Below are positions 45,474-58,100 of a stretch of 64,000 bases of DNA, in pieces. The notes under the pieces were generated by a model, which saw only the letters and a program-made list of their open reading frames with translations, made no database searches and was not told the DNA's origin. The stretch is from contig NZ_JAAAMK010000002.1 of the NCBI RefSeq assembly GCF_024105665.1, positions 62,001-126,000 on the forward strand. Reading direction: 5' to 3'. Both the position numbers and the translations under genes were made by a program. Every line of letters begins with the position of its first letter. Position 1 is the stretch's first letter. The stretch is from Aliihoeflea aestuarii. Its GTDB lineage: Bacteria; Pseudomonadota; Alphaproteobacteria; Rhizobiales; Rhizobiaceae.

Positions 45474-47840
45474 ATGAGGGAGACGACGGAGCGTTCCGGC
45501 ATCGACGAGCGCCGATTGCTTGCAACCGGCGAAGCCGTTGTGACCGCTGGGGAAATGCGCTCTGGTTCCGTAGGCAAGGCATCGGATTGGCGGCCGCAGC
45601 GATGGAGGCCCCGCACTTTCGGCCTGCCTCGGCCCGACATGGGTGTGTTCGCCCGATCGGTCGAACACGAACTCGATCATGGCATGGCTTTTCTGTTCGT
45701 GCCGGTGCTTCTCGCGCTTGGGGCACTCATTTATTTCAACTTGCCGTGGGAGCCGGGCTTTTTCACTCTGGCCGCAATCGCGATAGCCTGTGCCGCACTG
45801 CTACCGGTCGCCGCCGCCGGCGGAATGGTGCGGGCCGCTTTGGCCGCGTGTCTCCTCACCAGCGCAGGCGTGACGGCCGCCAAGGTGGAAACGCGCCTCG
45901 CCGACACCAAAGTGCTCGGCTCGGAGATCACCACGCGGCTGACCGGACGCGTCGTACGCATCGAACATCAGGAAAGCGGCCGGGTACGCCTGACGCTTGA
46001 TGTCGTGGCGACGGCGCGCCCCGAATTGCGCTACGCACCGGACCGCGTTCGGGTGACGGCGCGCTCCGTGCCAGAAGGACTCCTTCCCGGCGCGGGGGTG
46101 GTCGGGATCGCGCGTCTGATGCCGCCCTCCGGTCCGGTGCGGCCGCAAAGCTACGACTTCGCCTTCAAACGCTATTTCGACGGCATCGGCGGCAGCGGTT
46201 TCTTCATGAGGGGACCGGAACTCGTTCAGCTATCATCGGCGCCCACGAGAAAGGAGCGACTTGCCGCCTGGATCGAAAAGCAACGGGGCAATGTGGCCGA
46301 GCGGATCATGCAACGAATCGGAGGGACGGAGGGCGCGATCGCGGCAGCGCTGATTACCGGTATCCGGACCGGTATTCCGGAGGCCGCTAACGAAGCCATG
46401 CGAATTACCGGCCTGTACCACGTCATATCGATTTCGGGTCTGCACATGGCGCTCGTTGGCGGCACGATCATGGTGTCGATCCGGATTGCCGCTGCTTTCT
46501 TCCCGGCACTCGCCGTAAGACATCCGGTCAAGAAATACGCGGCTGGTGCCGCTTTGTTCGGTACCGGCTTTTACCTCGTGGTATCGGGCGGAGATATCGC
46601 CGCCCAGCGTGCGTTTCTGATGTTGGGCGTCATGCTGATCGCGGTGCTCTTCGATCGAGCGGCACTGACAATGCGCAACCTTGCGATATCGGCGCTGATC
46701 ATCATCCTTATCTCGCCGCATGAGGTGATCGGTCCGAGCTTTCAGATGTCGTTTGCCGCGACGGCGGCTCTGGTGGCGGCCTATGGTGCATGGAGCGCGC
46801 GCAAGCGGGACAGGCTGGCCGACAGGGGCCCTCCGCCGAAGAGCGGCATGTTGCGAAGCGGCTTGTCGCATGCGACCGCGCTTGCCATGACTTCTATCAT
46901 TGCGGGGCTTGCAACCGCACTGTTCACCGCCTGGCATTTTCAGCAGGTGTCGCCGCTTGGCGTTGTCGCAAACCTTACGGCCATGCCGCTCGTATCCGTC
47001 ATCGTCATGCCTATGGCGGTTCTTGCGACGGTACTTATGCCGCTTGGCCTTGACGGATTTCCTCTGGACCTCATGGGCTTCGGCATATGGGGAATGAACA
47101 CGATCGCATTTTGGCTTGCCGAGCGCTCGGCCTTCGACGCGACCGGCGCGATCCCGCTGTCGTCGGTACTGGTGCTGACGATGGCGCTCGTCATTCTCAC
47201 CATGACGGGAGGTGTTCTTCGGTGGGCGGCGGTGCCATTGGTCATCGCCGGAATCGCGCTGATGATCATGCGCGATCTGCCGGATGTTCTCATTTCAGAG
47301 GATGCCCGTCTTGTGGCTGTCGGCACGGCAAGTGGCGGCGTCGCGGTCAACCGCCCGCGCCCGAACGGCTTCACCATCCAGAACTGGTTGCGCGCGTTCG
47401 ACGTGCCGGACTTCGAACCGCCGAGATCGGCGGCGCACGCGGACGGGGAAAATCCGGTCAATTTCTTCATATGCGATGAAGGTCTTTGCCTTGCCCGTTC
47501 AGGCAAAGGCCCCGAAGTCGCCCACGCCGAAACCGTGGACGCGGCCTCGCGCGCCTGCGGAACGGTCAGACTGATCGTGATCGCAGATGCGACCGCAGAC
47601 GACCCCTGCAATGATCCCGCCATCCTGGTGATCACGGCGCGCGACCTTGCAAAGGGGGGCAGCGCGCAGATCGTCTGGCGGGGCGAGGGGGCGTCGACGA
47701 CACCCGTCCTGCGCCATGCGATCGCCGAGCCCTATCGTCCATGGCACGATCATCGCCGTTTTTCCCGCGCCGCGCGCGGGATGGGCCCCTATGTCCGGCC
47801 CGAGCGGCCGGAAACCGCACCGTCGGAAACGACCGAGTGA
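45474..47840 (+). CDS. comEC: ComEC/Rec2-type DNA uptake channel protein
   Basis: A 788-residue polytopic membrane protein. A soluble N-terminal OB-like region (DUF4131, about residues 120-240: GSEITTRLTGRVVRIEHQE) follows the first hydrophobic segments. The competence domain has the signature YHVISISGLHMALVGG and FQMSFAATAALVAAYGAW, with about ten TM segments. The C-terminal soluble domain of about 200 residues has no HxHxDH metallo-beta-lactamase motif, so it is unlikely to be a nuclease. It imports single-stranded DNA in naturally transformable bacteria; many alphaproteobacteria keep it without known competence. No pilin genes are near. Confidence 0.9.
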   Translation: MRETTERSGIDERRLLATGEAVVTAGEMRSGSVGKASDWRPQRWRPRTFGLPRPDMGVFARSVEHELDHGMAFLFVPVLLALGALIYFNLPWEPGFFTLAAIAIACAALLPVAAAGGMVRAALAACLLTSAGVTAAKVETRLADTKVLGSEITTRLTGRVVRIEHQESGRVRLTLDVVATARPELRYAPDRVRVTARSVPEGLLPGAGVVGIARLMPPSGPVRPQSYDFAFKRYFDGIGGSGFFMRGPELVQLSSAPTRKERLAAWIEKQRGNVAERIMQRIGGTEGAIAAALITGIRTGIPEAANEAMRITGLYHVISISGLHMALVGGTIMVSIRIAAAFFPALAVRHPVKKYAAGAALFGTGFYLVVSGGDIAAQRAFLMLGVMLIAVLFDRAALTMRNLAISALIIILISPHEVIGPSFQMSFAATAALVAAYGAWSARKRDRLADRGPPPKSGMLRSGLSHATALAMTSIIAGLATALFTAWHFQQVSPLGVVANLTAMPLVSVIVMPMAVLATVLMPLGLDGFPLDLMGFGIWGMNTIAFWLAERSAFDATGAIPLSSVLVLTMALVILTMTGGVLRWAAVPLVIAGIALMIMRDLPDVLISEDARLVAVGTASGGVAVNRPRPNGFTIQNWLRAFDVPDFEPPRSAAHADGENPVNFFICDEGLCLARSGKGPEVAHAETVDAASRACGTVRLIVIADATADDPCNDPAILVITARDLAKGGSAQIVWRGEGASTTPVLRHAIAEPYRPWHDHRRFSRAARGMGPYVRPERPETAPSETTE

Positions 47841-47959
47841 GCAATCCCGCCTTTGGGATATCCTGGCCGCACGCCTCAATGGCACCGAATATTCAGCGGA
47901 CAATGCGGACTGAATAGCCTGTCTCGCGACATCAACCCGGCAGCATCGTCCACACCGTC

Positions 47960-48667
47960 TCAGTATTTGCGGATCAATCCGACTAGCTTGCCCTGAACCT
48001 TGACGCGCTCCGAACCGTAGATCTTGGTCTCATAGGCCGGGTTGGCTGCTTCGAGCGCAATCGAAGCTCCCTTGCGACGGAAGCGCTTCAACGTCGCCTC
48101 CTGATCGTCGACGAGGGCGACGACGATTTCACCGGGCGTCGCCGACTGGCCCGAACGTATGATCACCGTATCGCCATCGAGAATACCGGCCTCGATCATC
48201 GAATCGCCATGCACGTCAAGCGCGTAGTGCTCTCCGCTTGTCAGCATGTCGGGGGGAACGGTCACGGCGCGCGTGGCGTGCTGGATAGCGTCGATCGGCA
48301 CGCCCGCGGCGATCCGGCCCATCACCGGAACCTCGATCGGGCCGCGCAATGCCGACGGCGACACAACCTGTCTTTCCGGCTTCTGCACCGGCTTCTCCGA
48401 CAGGCTGCCCTGGATGACGCTGGGCTGGAAACGTTTTTGTGGTTGCGAGATCGAATCCGGCAGCTTGATCACCTCCAGCGCACGCGCCCTGTTCGGCATC
48501 CGTCGCAGGAAACCGCGCTCCTCGAGCGCCGTGATCAATCTGTGGATGCCGGACTTGGAGGCAAGACCCAGCGCTTCCTTCATCTCGTCGAAGGATGGTG
48601 GAATGCCGCTTTCCTTCAGCCGCTGATGGATGAAGAGCAGAAGTTCATGTTGCTTGCGCGTCAGCAT
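47960..48667 (-). CDS. lexA: SOS repressor LexA
   Basis: A 235-residue repressor. The N-terminal winged HTH ([20 protein letters not shown]) is followed by a linker. The self-cleavage site is A121-G122 (GRIAAGVP), and the catalytic dyad is S156 (HGDSMIEAG) and K194 (EATLKRF). The start is ATG 48667; a longer reading would extend through the operator. A GTTC-N7-GTTC box lies 50 bp upstream. It is convergent with comEC (119 bp between stops) and divergent from DUF423. Confidence 0.97.
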   Translation of the reverse strand: MLTRKQHELLLFIHQRLKESGIPPSFDEMKEALGLASKSGIHRLITALEERGFLRRMPNRARALEVIKLPDSISQPQKRFQPSVIQGSLSEKPVQKPERQVVSPSALRGPIEVPVMGRIAAGVPIDAIQHATRAVTVPPDMLTSGEHYALDVHGDSMIEAGILDGDTVIIRSGQSATPGEIVVALVDDQEATLKRFRRKGASIALEAANPAYETKIYGSERVKVQGKLVGLIRKY

Positions 48668-48707
48668 GGCGGGCCTTAAGAAGGAATCGAAAAACAAAAC
48701 CAGAACA

Positions 48708-48736
48708 AACGTACATGTTCCAGTTGTGTTCTGCAA
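48708..48736 (-). promoter_or_regulatory. Likely lexA promoter
   Basis: Reading leftward, TTGCAG (48736-48731) and TACGTT (48713-48708) are separated by 17 bp and lie about 40 bp before lexA. The SOS box occupies the spacer, which fits repression by LexA. The hexamers are only moderate matches. Confidence 0.45.
48717..48731. promoter_or_regulatory. LexA (SOS) box, alphaproteobacterial type
   Basis: GTTC-CAGTTGT-GTTC is an exact match to the direct-repeat operator GTTC-N7-GTTC. It is 50 bp from the lexA start and 41 bp from the DUF423 start on the other side, so one site may control both. Confidence 0.85.
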
Positions 48737-48771
48737 CAGGCATGATGAAATTGAAAAATTTCGGGGCGAAA

Positions 48772-49131
48772 ATGGAAAAATCCGAGCGGCTTCTCTTCTT
48801 CATCGGGGCGCTTTGCGGCGCGGTAGGCGTCGTGCTGTCCGCGATTGCGGCACACCGGACGGGGGGCGATCTCGGCACCGCCGCGTCGTTCCTGCTCATC
48901 CACGCGCCAGCCCTGCTCATCCTGTCCCATCGGCGCTTCGGCAACGTACAGGTCGTCGGCGCGTGGACGATCGTTATCGGCCTCGCGCTGTTTTGCGGTG
49001 ATCTGGTCGCCCGCGCGTTTCTGGGGATCCGGTTATTTCCGATGGCCGCGCCAGCCGGCGGCGTTTTCCTGATCGGCGGCTGGCTGCTCGTCGCGCTTTC
49101 GGCGCTGCTCAGCCGGCGCGGATCAGCCTGA
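48772..49131 (+). CDS. DUF423-like small membrane protein
   Basis: A 119-residue protein with four hydrophobic segments (about residues 6-24, 35-50, 60-80 and 92-112), starting [20 protein letters not shown] and with AIAAHR just after the first segment, as in DUF423 proteins. Function is unknown. ATG 48772 has a GGGG site upstream; longer readings are unlikely because they would start at the SOS box. The last 23 bp overlap the recG 3' end in the opposite direction. It is divergent from lexA and shares its operator region. Confidence 0.8.
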   Translation: MEKSERLLFFIGALCGAVGVVLSAIAAHRTGGDLGTAASFLLIHAPALLILSHRRFGNVQVVGAWTIVIGLALFCGDLVARAFLGIRLFPMAAPAGGVFLIGGWLLVALSALLSRRGSA

Positions 49132-51217
49132 TCGCGTCGTCCCGGCTGAAGAGGTACAAAAGCATGCGGATCGCCTTGCCGCGCGGACCGGCAAGGTCCG
49201 GGTCGCGGTCGAGGAACAGCCGCGCATCGTCGCGCGCGATTGCCAGAAGGTCGGCGTGATGCTCCAGCCGCGCAAGCTGGAACCCCGGCGTGCCGGACTG
49301 GCGCGTGCCGAGGAGTTCGCCTTCACCGCGCAGTTTCAGATCCTCTTCTGCAATTCGGAAGCCGTCTTCCGTGTCGCGCATGACCGACAGACGCTGTTTG
49401 GCGATTTCGCCCAACGGCGATTGATAGAGCAGGACGCAGCTCGACGCGGCATCGCCGCGCCCGACCCGTCCGCGCAACTGATGCAATTGGGCAAGGCCGA
49501 ACCTCTCGGCATGTTCGATGACGATGATCGTGGCATCAGGAACGTCGACGCCGACCTCGATGACGGTCGTGCCGACGAGAATGCGCGTGCGGCCGGACTT
49601 GAAGTCCGCCATCGCTTCGTCCTTGGCCGCGCCCGACATGCGCCCGTGGACGAGCCCGACATCGCCACCGAAGATTTCTGTCAGCGCCTTGTGACGGTCG
49701 GCGGCCGACATGACGTCCATGCCTTCGGCTTCCTCCACCAACGGGCAGATCCAGTAGATTTTCTGGCCTTCGTTGACCGCGCGACGCATGCGGCCGATCA
49801 GGTCGGAAAGCCGTTCGAGCGGCAGCGTCACCGTCTGGATCGGCTGGCGCCCGGCCGGCTTTTCGTCGAGACGCGAGACGTCCATGTCTCCGAACGCCGT
49901 CAAAACGAGGGTGCGCGGGATCGGCGTTGCGGTCATGACGAGGATGTCTGCCGCGGCGCCCTTGGCACCGATGGCCAGCCGCTGGTGAACGCCGAAGCGA
50001 TGCTGCTCATCGATGACGGCCAACGCCAGATCGTGAAAGGCCACCGTCTCCTGAAAGATCGCATGCGTGCCGATGACGATGTCGACGGTGCCATCCGCGA
50101 TGGCGGCCAACGTATCGGTGCGCTCGCGTCCTTTTTCGCGGCCGGTCAGGATCGCGGCGCGCAACCCAGCTTTCTGCGCCAGCGGCGCGATGGTCGCAAA
50201 ATGCTGCCGTGCGAGAATCTCGGTCGGCGCCATCAGCGCGGATTGCCCGCCGGCCTCCGCCGCGCGCGCCATCGCCATCAGCGCCACCACCGTCTTGCCC
50301 GAGCCGACATCGCCCTGCAGCAGGCGCAGCATGCGGTCCGGCCGCGCCAGATCCCCTTCGATCTCGGCGATCGAGCGTTCCTGTGCATTGGTCAAAGTAT
50401 AAGGCAGAGCGTTGCGGATAGCGGCACCGCGCGAACCGTCACCCGACAAGGCCCGCCCGGACAATCGGCGCATGCGCATGCGAACCAGCGCAAGGGCGAT
50501 TTGTCCGGCAAGGAGTTCGTCATAGGCCAGCCGTCGCCATGCCGGTCCCGTCACCTCGCAATCGGCGGCGTTTTCCGGTTTATGGAGTGTAAACAGCGCT
50601 TCGTTGAAGCCGGGAAAATCGAGCTTGGCCAGAACCGGACCGTCCTGCCATTCGGGCAGTGCAGGCAGGCGGTCGAGCGCGGAGGCGATCGCCTTGCGCG
50701 CCAGCTTGGCCGACAGGCCGGCGGTCATGGGATAGACGGGCTCAATCGACGGCAGGCTGTCGGCATCCGTTCTGGCGACGATGTGGTCGGGATGAACCAT
50801 CGACGGCCGGCCGTTGAACCATTCAACCTTGCCGCTGACGACGATTTCTTCGCCTACCGGCATCAGTTTTTCGAGCCATTGTCCCTTTGCGTGGAAGAAG
50901 GTCAGCGTGATTTCGCCGGTCTCGTCGAAGGCAAACACGCGGTAGGGGATTTGGCCGCGACCGCGCGGCGGTGGCTGGTGCCGATCGACGGTCAGGTCCA
51001 GCGTGACGATCGAGCCTTCGCCTGAATGCGCGACGCCCGGCCGCCGCGTGCGGTCGATAATTGCGTAGGGAGGGACGAAGAGAAGGTCTGCCGCGCGCAC
51101 GTCGCGCCCGGTCGTATCGACGGCGACGATGCGGCGGATCAGGTCCGCCGTCTTCTCGCCTATTCCGGCAAGAGACGTGACGGGTGCGAACAGGGGATCG
51201 AGTTCGGTAGGGCGCAT
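49109..51217 (-). CDS. recG: ATP-dependent DNA helicase RecG
   Basis: A 702-residue branch-migration helicase that remodels stalled forks and Holliday junctions. An N-terminal wedge/OB domain (about residues 1-260) is followed by two RecA-like motor domains: Walker A LLQGDVGSGKTVVALMAMAR, DEQHRFGVHQR, MTATPIPRTLVLTAFGDMD and QLRGRVGRGDAAS. The length is normal. It is divergent from sdhE (90 bp) and overlaps DUF423 by 23 bp at the 3' end. It pairs with mfd in the same region, as in many alphaproteobacteria. Confidence 0.97.
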   Translation of the reverse strand: MRPTELDPLFAPVTSLAGIGEKTADLIRRIVAVDTTGRDVRAADLLFVPPYAIIDRTRRPGVAHSGEGSIVTLDLTVDRHQPPPRGRGQIPYRVFAFDETGEITLTFFHAKGQWLEKLMPVGEEIVVSGKVEWFNGRPSMVHPDHIVARTDADSLPSIEPVYPMTAGLSAKLARKAIASALDRLPALPEWQDGPVLAKLDFPGFNEALFTLHKPENAADCEVTGPAWRRLAYDELLAGQIALALVRMRMRRLSGRALSGDGSRGAAIRNALPYTLTNAQERSIAEIEGDLARPDRMLRLLQGDVGSGKTVVALMAMARAAEAGGQSALMAPTEILARQHFATIAPLAQKAGLRAAILTGREKGRERTDTLAAIADGTVDIVIGTHAIFQETVAFHDLALAVIDEQHRFGVHQRLAIGAKGAAADILVMTATPIPRTLVLTAFGDMDVSRLDEKPAGRQPIQTVTLPLERLSDLIGRMRRAVNEGQKIYWICPLVEEAEGMDVMSAADRHKALTEIFGGDVGLVHGRMSGAAKDEAMADFKSGRTRILVGTTVIEVGVDVPDATIIVIEHAERFGLAQLHQLRGRVGRGDAASSCVLLYQSPLGEIAKQRLSVMRDTEDGFRIAEEDLKLRGEGELLGTRQSGTPGFQLARLEHHADLLAIARDDARLFLDRDPDLAGPRGKAIRMLLYLFSRDDAIRLIRAG

Positions 51218-51306
51218 GGCGCGACACTATCCATGCCGTTCGCACCTGCAAAGGCTGACATCGCATCCGCCAGACGCTATATGCGCGGTCCAACCGGAAT
51301 TTCTTC

Positions 51307-51594
51307 ATGTCAGATACCGCTTTCAACCATGATCCGCTCGAAATCCGCAAACGCAAGGCTCGCTTTCGCGCCTGGCATCGCGGCACGCGCGAGGCCGATC
51401 TGGTCGTCGGCGGCTTCGCCGACAGGGGCCTGGCCGGGTTATCAGAGATGGAACTCGACCTCTTCGAAGCGCTTCTCGAAGAAGCGGACGCCGACATCGT
51501 CAAATGGGTGACGGGCGAACTGCCTTTGCCGGCCCATCAGGACAACGCAATCGTGCGCCGAATGATCGACCAAGCCCGCAGCCTCACCACCTGA
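51307..51594 (+). CDS. sdhE: Succinate dehydrogenase flavinylation factor SdhE
   Basis: A 95-residue protein that promotes covalent FAD attachment to SdhA. It has the family RGxxE motif in RAWHRGTREADLVVGGFAD and the following LSEMELDLFEALLEEADADI acidic helix. ATG 51307 is the usual start. mfd follows 8 bp later, so they are one transcription unit. Confidence 0.95.
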   Translation: MSDTAFNHDPLEIRKRKARFRAWHRGTREADLVVGGFADRGLAGLSEMELDLFEALLEEADADIVKWVTGELPLPAHQDNAIVRRMIDQARSLTT

Positions 51595-51602
51595 CACCGG
51601 CC

Positions 51603-55100
<3,498 letters not shown>

Positions 55101-55441
55101 AACAAGTCAAGACGATGCGCGCCATCTATCTGAACTGGCCTGGCGCGCATTTACCTTAATTTAGGTTAGTCGTTTTTGGGGTTAATAATTTATTGATTTT
55201 GGATTGGCCGTGCGCGACTGTGAAGCGAACGGGGGCGAAACGATATGTGCGCGCCCTCTTGGCTACCCCATGATGCTCAGGTCCGCCGCATCTCCTGGGT
55301 CCGTGGGGTCGGTCGGTCGACGCCGGCGATTCAGTGGCTCCTCGTACCACTTGCCGGTGTCGACCGGCCTCTTTTACCGAACCGTTGAAACGCAAAACGC
55401 CGCCCGAAGGCGGCGCTTGCACAAGATCGGAAGCCAAACGC
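55101..55441. other. Intergenic region mfd-rpmG, no supported gene
   Basis: A 341-bp stretch without a credible gene. It contains a 10-bp inverted repeat (ATGCGCGCCA 55115-55124 and its complement 55141-55150), then an AT-rich block at about 55150-55200 unlike the rest of the window. A short hairpin GCCGGT/ACCGGC (55353-55358 / 55363-55368) followed by CTCTTTT could be a weak rightward terminator. Both ORFs seen here lack ribosome sites and look random. Confidence 0.5.
55394..55415 (-). terminator. Terminator of rpmG
   Basis: The stem CGCCGCC / GGCGGCG (55398-55404 / 55409-55415) with a CGAA loop is followed on the minus strand by TTTTGCG. It lies 27 bp beyond the rpmG stop. Confidence 0.75.
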
Positions 55442-55609
55442 TTACTTGATCTTCGTTTCCTTGAACTCGACGTGCTTGCGCACGACCGGGTCGTACTTAC
55501 GCTTCACCATCTTGTCCGTCATCGTGCGGCTGTTCTTGGTCGTCACGTAGAAGGTGCCGGTATCGGCAGTCGACAGAAGCTTGATCTTGATGGTCGTAGC
55601 TTTGGCCAT
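55442..55609 (-). CDS. rpmG: 50S ribosomal protein L33
   Basis: A 55-residue ribosomal protein. The sequence begins [18 protein letters not shown] and has [11 protein letters not shown] and [18 protein letters not shown], the standard L33 pattern without the four zinc cysteines (C-minus form). It is too short for a 60-codon cutoff. It is followed by its own terminator and preceded by about 100 bp before the MFS stop. Confidence 0.97.
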   Translation of the reverse strand: MAKATTIKIKLLSTADTGTFYVTTKNSRTMTDKMVKRKYDPVVRKHVEFKETKIK

Positions 55610-55711
55610 TTTCGTCGTCCGTTTTTTAAAATGAGGTGTACCGCATACGAACGGGAGCCGGGCCCGGCGGCGGAAAACTTGGCGCGAGACATATCCGATA
55701 CCGCCTGATTG

Positions 55712-56893
55712 TCAACCCCGACCGGGGCGTGATCCGAGCCGCATGAAGCCAAGCGCGAGATAACCGGCGAAAAAGACCATGATTGCGTAGGCGAAACCGT
55801 TCGGACCGAAAAGATCCATGCCGATGCCGATCGCCTGCGGACCGGCCAGCATTCCGATGCCGTAGCACAACACGAAGGCCGCATTGGCGGATGCAAGATC
55901 CCGGCCCGACAATCGGGAGCCCAGATGCGCGAGCCCGACCGTATAGAGACCGGCGACCACGCCGCCCCACAAAAACAGGACGCCAGCCGTCAGATACCAG
56001 TCATGGGTGACGAAGGGCAGGGCGATTATGCCCACCATGCCGATCGCGGCGCAGGCGATCAGCAGATGCCGACGATCGCCGATCCGGTCGCTCAGCAGAC
56101 CGAGCGGTATCTGCATCATGACATTGCCGAGCCCGACGGCCGTCAGGAGCAGGGCGGCGTCGGCCTCCGAATAGCCGATGCGCGTGCCATAAACGGGGAA
56201 AAGGGCAAAGCCGCCCGTCTCGACCGCGCCGAAGACGAGAACGGCGCCCGTCGCCATCGGGACGAGCCAGATATAGCCGATGAAGCGCGTTCCGGTCGGC
56301 TGCGCGTCGATTCGCGGGCTTTCTTTCAGCGCGGCCAATACGGGTATGGCGGCCAGCATGACGATGACGAAGGTGATGCCGAAGGGCAGGAATCCCTGGC
56401 TGCCGACCTGCGAGAAAAGCCAGGGACCGAACGCGAATCCGAGCGACAGAACGGTCGCATAGATCCCCAGGATGAAGCCGCGTTTTGCGGGCGGAGCGGA
56501 TGTCGCGATCCAGAATTCGGACAGGATGAAGATGATTGTGATCGCAAAATGCAGGATCGCGCGAAGCGGGAACCACATCCAGAATTCGGAGACAAAATAG
56601 AAGCCGACGAACGCGCCCGCGCCCGCAACGATCATCGCCAGCATCGTCCAGACCACGCCGAAACGCGCGGCCAGCGGCGTGGCGCAGGGTGCGGCCGCGA
56701 TCGAGGCCAGCCCGGCGACGGCCGTGTTCAGGCCGATCATCGTCGCCGAATGCCCTCGGCTTTCGAGAATCACGCTGAGCAGAGGCACGCCGAGCCCGAT
56801 CGCGATGCCGACGACGCTGATCGAGGCGATCGCGGCCGATACCGACAACCAGCGGATCGTCTCGTCGCCAGAACCGGGCAGGGCGGTATGCAT
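55712..56893 (-). CDS. MFS transporter
   Basis: A 393-residue 12-TM transporter. The first helix includes GIAIGLGVPLLSVILESRGHSA, the cytoplasmic loop of the second half has LGLLSDRIGDRR, and the last part GLAHLGSRLSGRDLASANAAF. It resembles the YcaD-like group of MFS proteins, although that is a weak similarity by eye; the substrate is unknown. It starts 7 bp after the Nudix stop and is probably co-transcribed with the Nudix, DUF983 and rnr genes. Confidence 0.88.
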   Translation of the reverse strand: MHTALPGSGDETIRWLSVSAAIASISVVGIAIGLGVPLLSVILESRGHSATMIGLNTAVAGLASIAAAPCATPLAARFGVVWTMLAMIVAGAGAFVGFYFVSEFWMWFPLRAILHFAITIIFILSEFWIATSAPPAKRGFILGIYATVLSLGFAFGPWLFSQVGSQGFLPFGITFVIVMLAAIPVLAALKESPRIDAQPTGTRFIGYIWLVPMATGAVLVFGAVETGGFALFPVYGTRIGYSEADAALLLTAVGLGNVMMQIPLGLLSDRIGDRRHLLIACAAIGMVGIIALPFVTHDWYLTAGVLFLWGGVVAGLYTVGLAHLGSRLSGRDLASANAAFVLCYGIGMLAGPQAIGIGMDLFGPNGFAYAIMVFFAGYLALGFMRLGSRPGRG

Positions 56894-56900
56894 GAGGGCC

Positions 56901-57641
56901 TTAGAGAATGTCGCGCTGAAAGCGGTTGTTGCGCAGATAGTAGAACGGCACCTCGCCGCCGGGCTTCAGCTCCGGGTCGGTCAGGAGGCGCGTTTCCAAA
57001 TCACCGAGAATCGTGCGGGTGATTGTCGGGATATCGGCTTCCTTCGCATCGCTGATCGGCAACCAGACGAGTTCCTCCAATTCGTGCGTCGGGCCTCCGT
57101 CTTCGAGTTCGAGGGCGACCTCGTCTTTCCACACTGAAAGGAAACGCGTATCGAACCGGCGCACCCGGCCGGGCGGGGTGATCGCGCGCGCAACGAAACG
57201 CAATCCCGAAAGAGCGGGCTGGATGCCATGCTCGGCAAACCCGAGCCAGTCGGATTTCTTCGTCGTGAACGGTCCGCGCCGGCCGATCAGAAGACCGGCT
57301 TCCTCATAGGTTTCGCGGATCGCGGAGAGCGCGATGGCGCGCGCGCGCGCAGCGCTTGCGCGGCTACCCGTGCCGATCAGCTTGATTTCTTCGGCGGGAT
57401 CGAGCGGCGAGACCACGTCAATGCGGCTGTCGCTTGGATCGGTGCGCCCGCCGGGAAACACGAACTTGCCCGGCATGAACGCATGCTTACGGCTGCGCCG
57501 TCCCATCAGGACGCGCACATCGCCGCCCTGCCGGTCGAGCAGGATCAAGGTTGCGGCATCGCGTGGCCGCTTGGGGCCGGAGCCCAGCGCAAAATCCTTG
57601 TTTTCCGCCCTGTCGATCTCGCCGCGCGTCCAGCCTTCCAA
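56901..57641 (-). CDS. Nudix hydrolase family protein
   Basis: A 246-residue protein with a Nudix fold. An N-terminal strand region has VLMGRRSRKHAFMPGKFVFPGG, and the Nudix helix is AIRETYEEAGLLIG, with an approximate GX5EX7REUXEEXGU fit. These enzymes cleave nucleoside-diphosphate derivatives or other pyrophosphates; this one resembles the larger 'MutT/CoA-type' hydrolases. It lies 30 bp downstream of DUF983 and 7 bp upstream of the MFS gene, all leftward. Confidence 0.88.
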   Translation of the reverse strand: MEGWTRGEIDRAENKDFALGSGPKRPRDAATLILLDRQGGDVRVLMGRRSRKHAFMPGKFVFPGGRTDPSDSRIDVVSPLDPAEEIKLIGTGSRASAARARAIALSAIRETYEEAGLLIGRRGPFTTKKSDWLGFAEHGIQPALSGLRFVARAITPPGRVRRFDTRFLSVWKDEVALELEDGGPTHELEELVWLPISDAKEADIPTITRTILGDLETRLLTDPELKPGGEVPFYYLRNNRFQRDIL

Positions 57642-57671
57642 AGCTGCCTCCCCTTTAGTTCCGCACGAACT

Positions 57672-58100
57672 CTAGAGCTCGGGATGCGATTCCAGTACGT
57701 CCTTTTCGCCGCCAAAACCATGCATGCGCAAGGCCCATTGCAGGCCGATGACGGCGCCTTTCACAGGCTGGAGAAGCGCGACGGACGCGATGATGGTCAG
57801 CGGAATCCAGATAGCCAGATGCTGCCATATTCCGAGGCCGCTGGTCATTTCCACACCCATGAAGCCCGCCACGACGACATGGCCGACGATCATGATGACC
57901 AGATAGGCCGGAAGATCATCGGCGCGATGATGGTGGAATTCCTCTGCGCAGACCGAGCAGGACGGCACGGATTTGAGAAACGCGCCGAACAGCTTTCCCT
58001 CTCCGCAATTGGGACAGCGGCACAGAAACCCGCGCCACATGGAGCGCAAGAGGGGCCTGTCGGTATGTGCGGCGACGCCGCCGTACTGAATCTCGCTCAT
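57672..58100 (-). CDS. DUF983 membrane protein
   Basis: A 142-residue protein with an N-terminal zinc-ribbon-like pair CRCPNCGEGKLFGAFLK and CSVCAEEF (four cysteines in CxxC pairs), followed by two or three TM segments (about residues 66-85, 95-118). DUF983 proteins commonly neighbour cytochrome oxidase or rnr genes, and function is unclear. Its start overlaps the rnr stop by 4 nt, indicating translational coupling. Confidence 0.9.
   Translation of the reverse strand: MSEIQYGGVAAHTDRPLLRSMWRGFLCRCPNCGEGKLFGAFLKSVPSCSVCAEEFHHHRADDLPAYLVIMIVGHVVVAGFMGVEMTSGLGIWQHLAIWIPLTIIASVALLQPVKGAVIGLQWALRMHGFGGEKDVLESHPEL

Noticed and set aside
49256-51025. 589-codon ORF antisense to recG
   Set aside because: Shadow of the recG coding sequence; no ribosome site or known motif.
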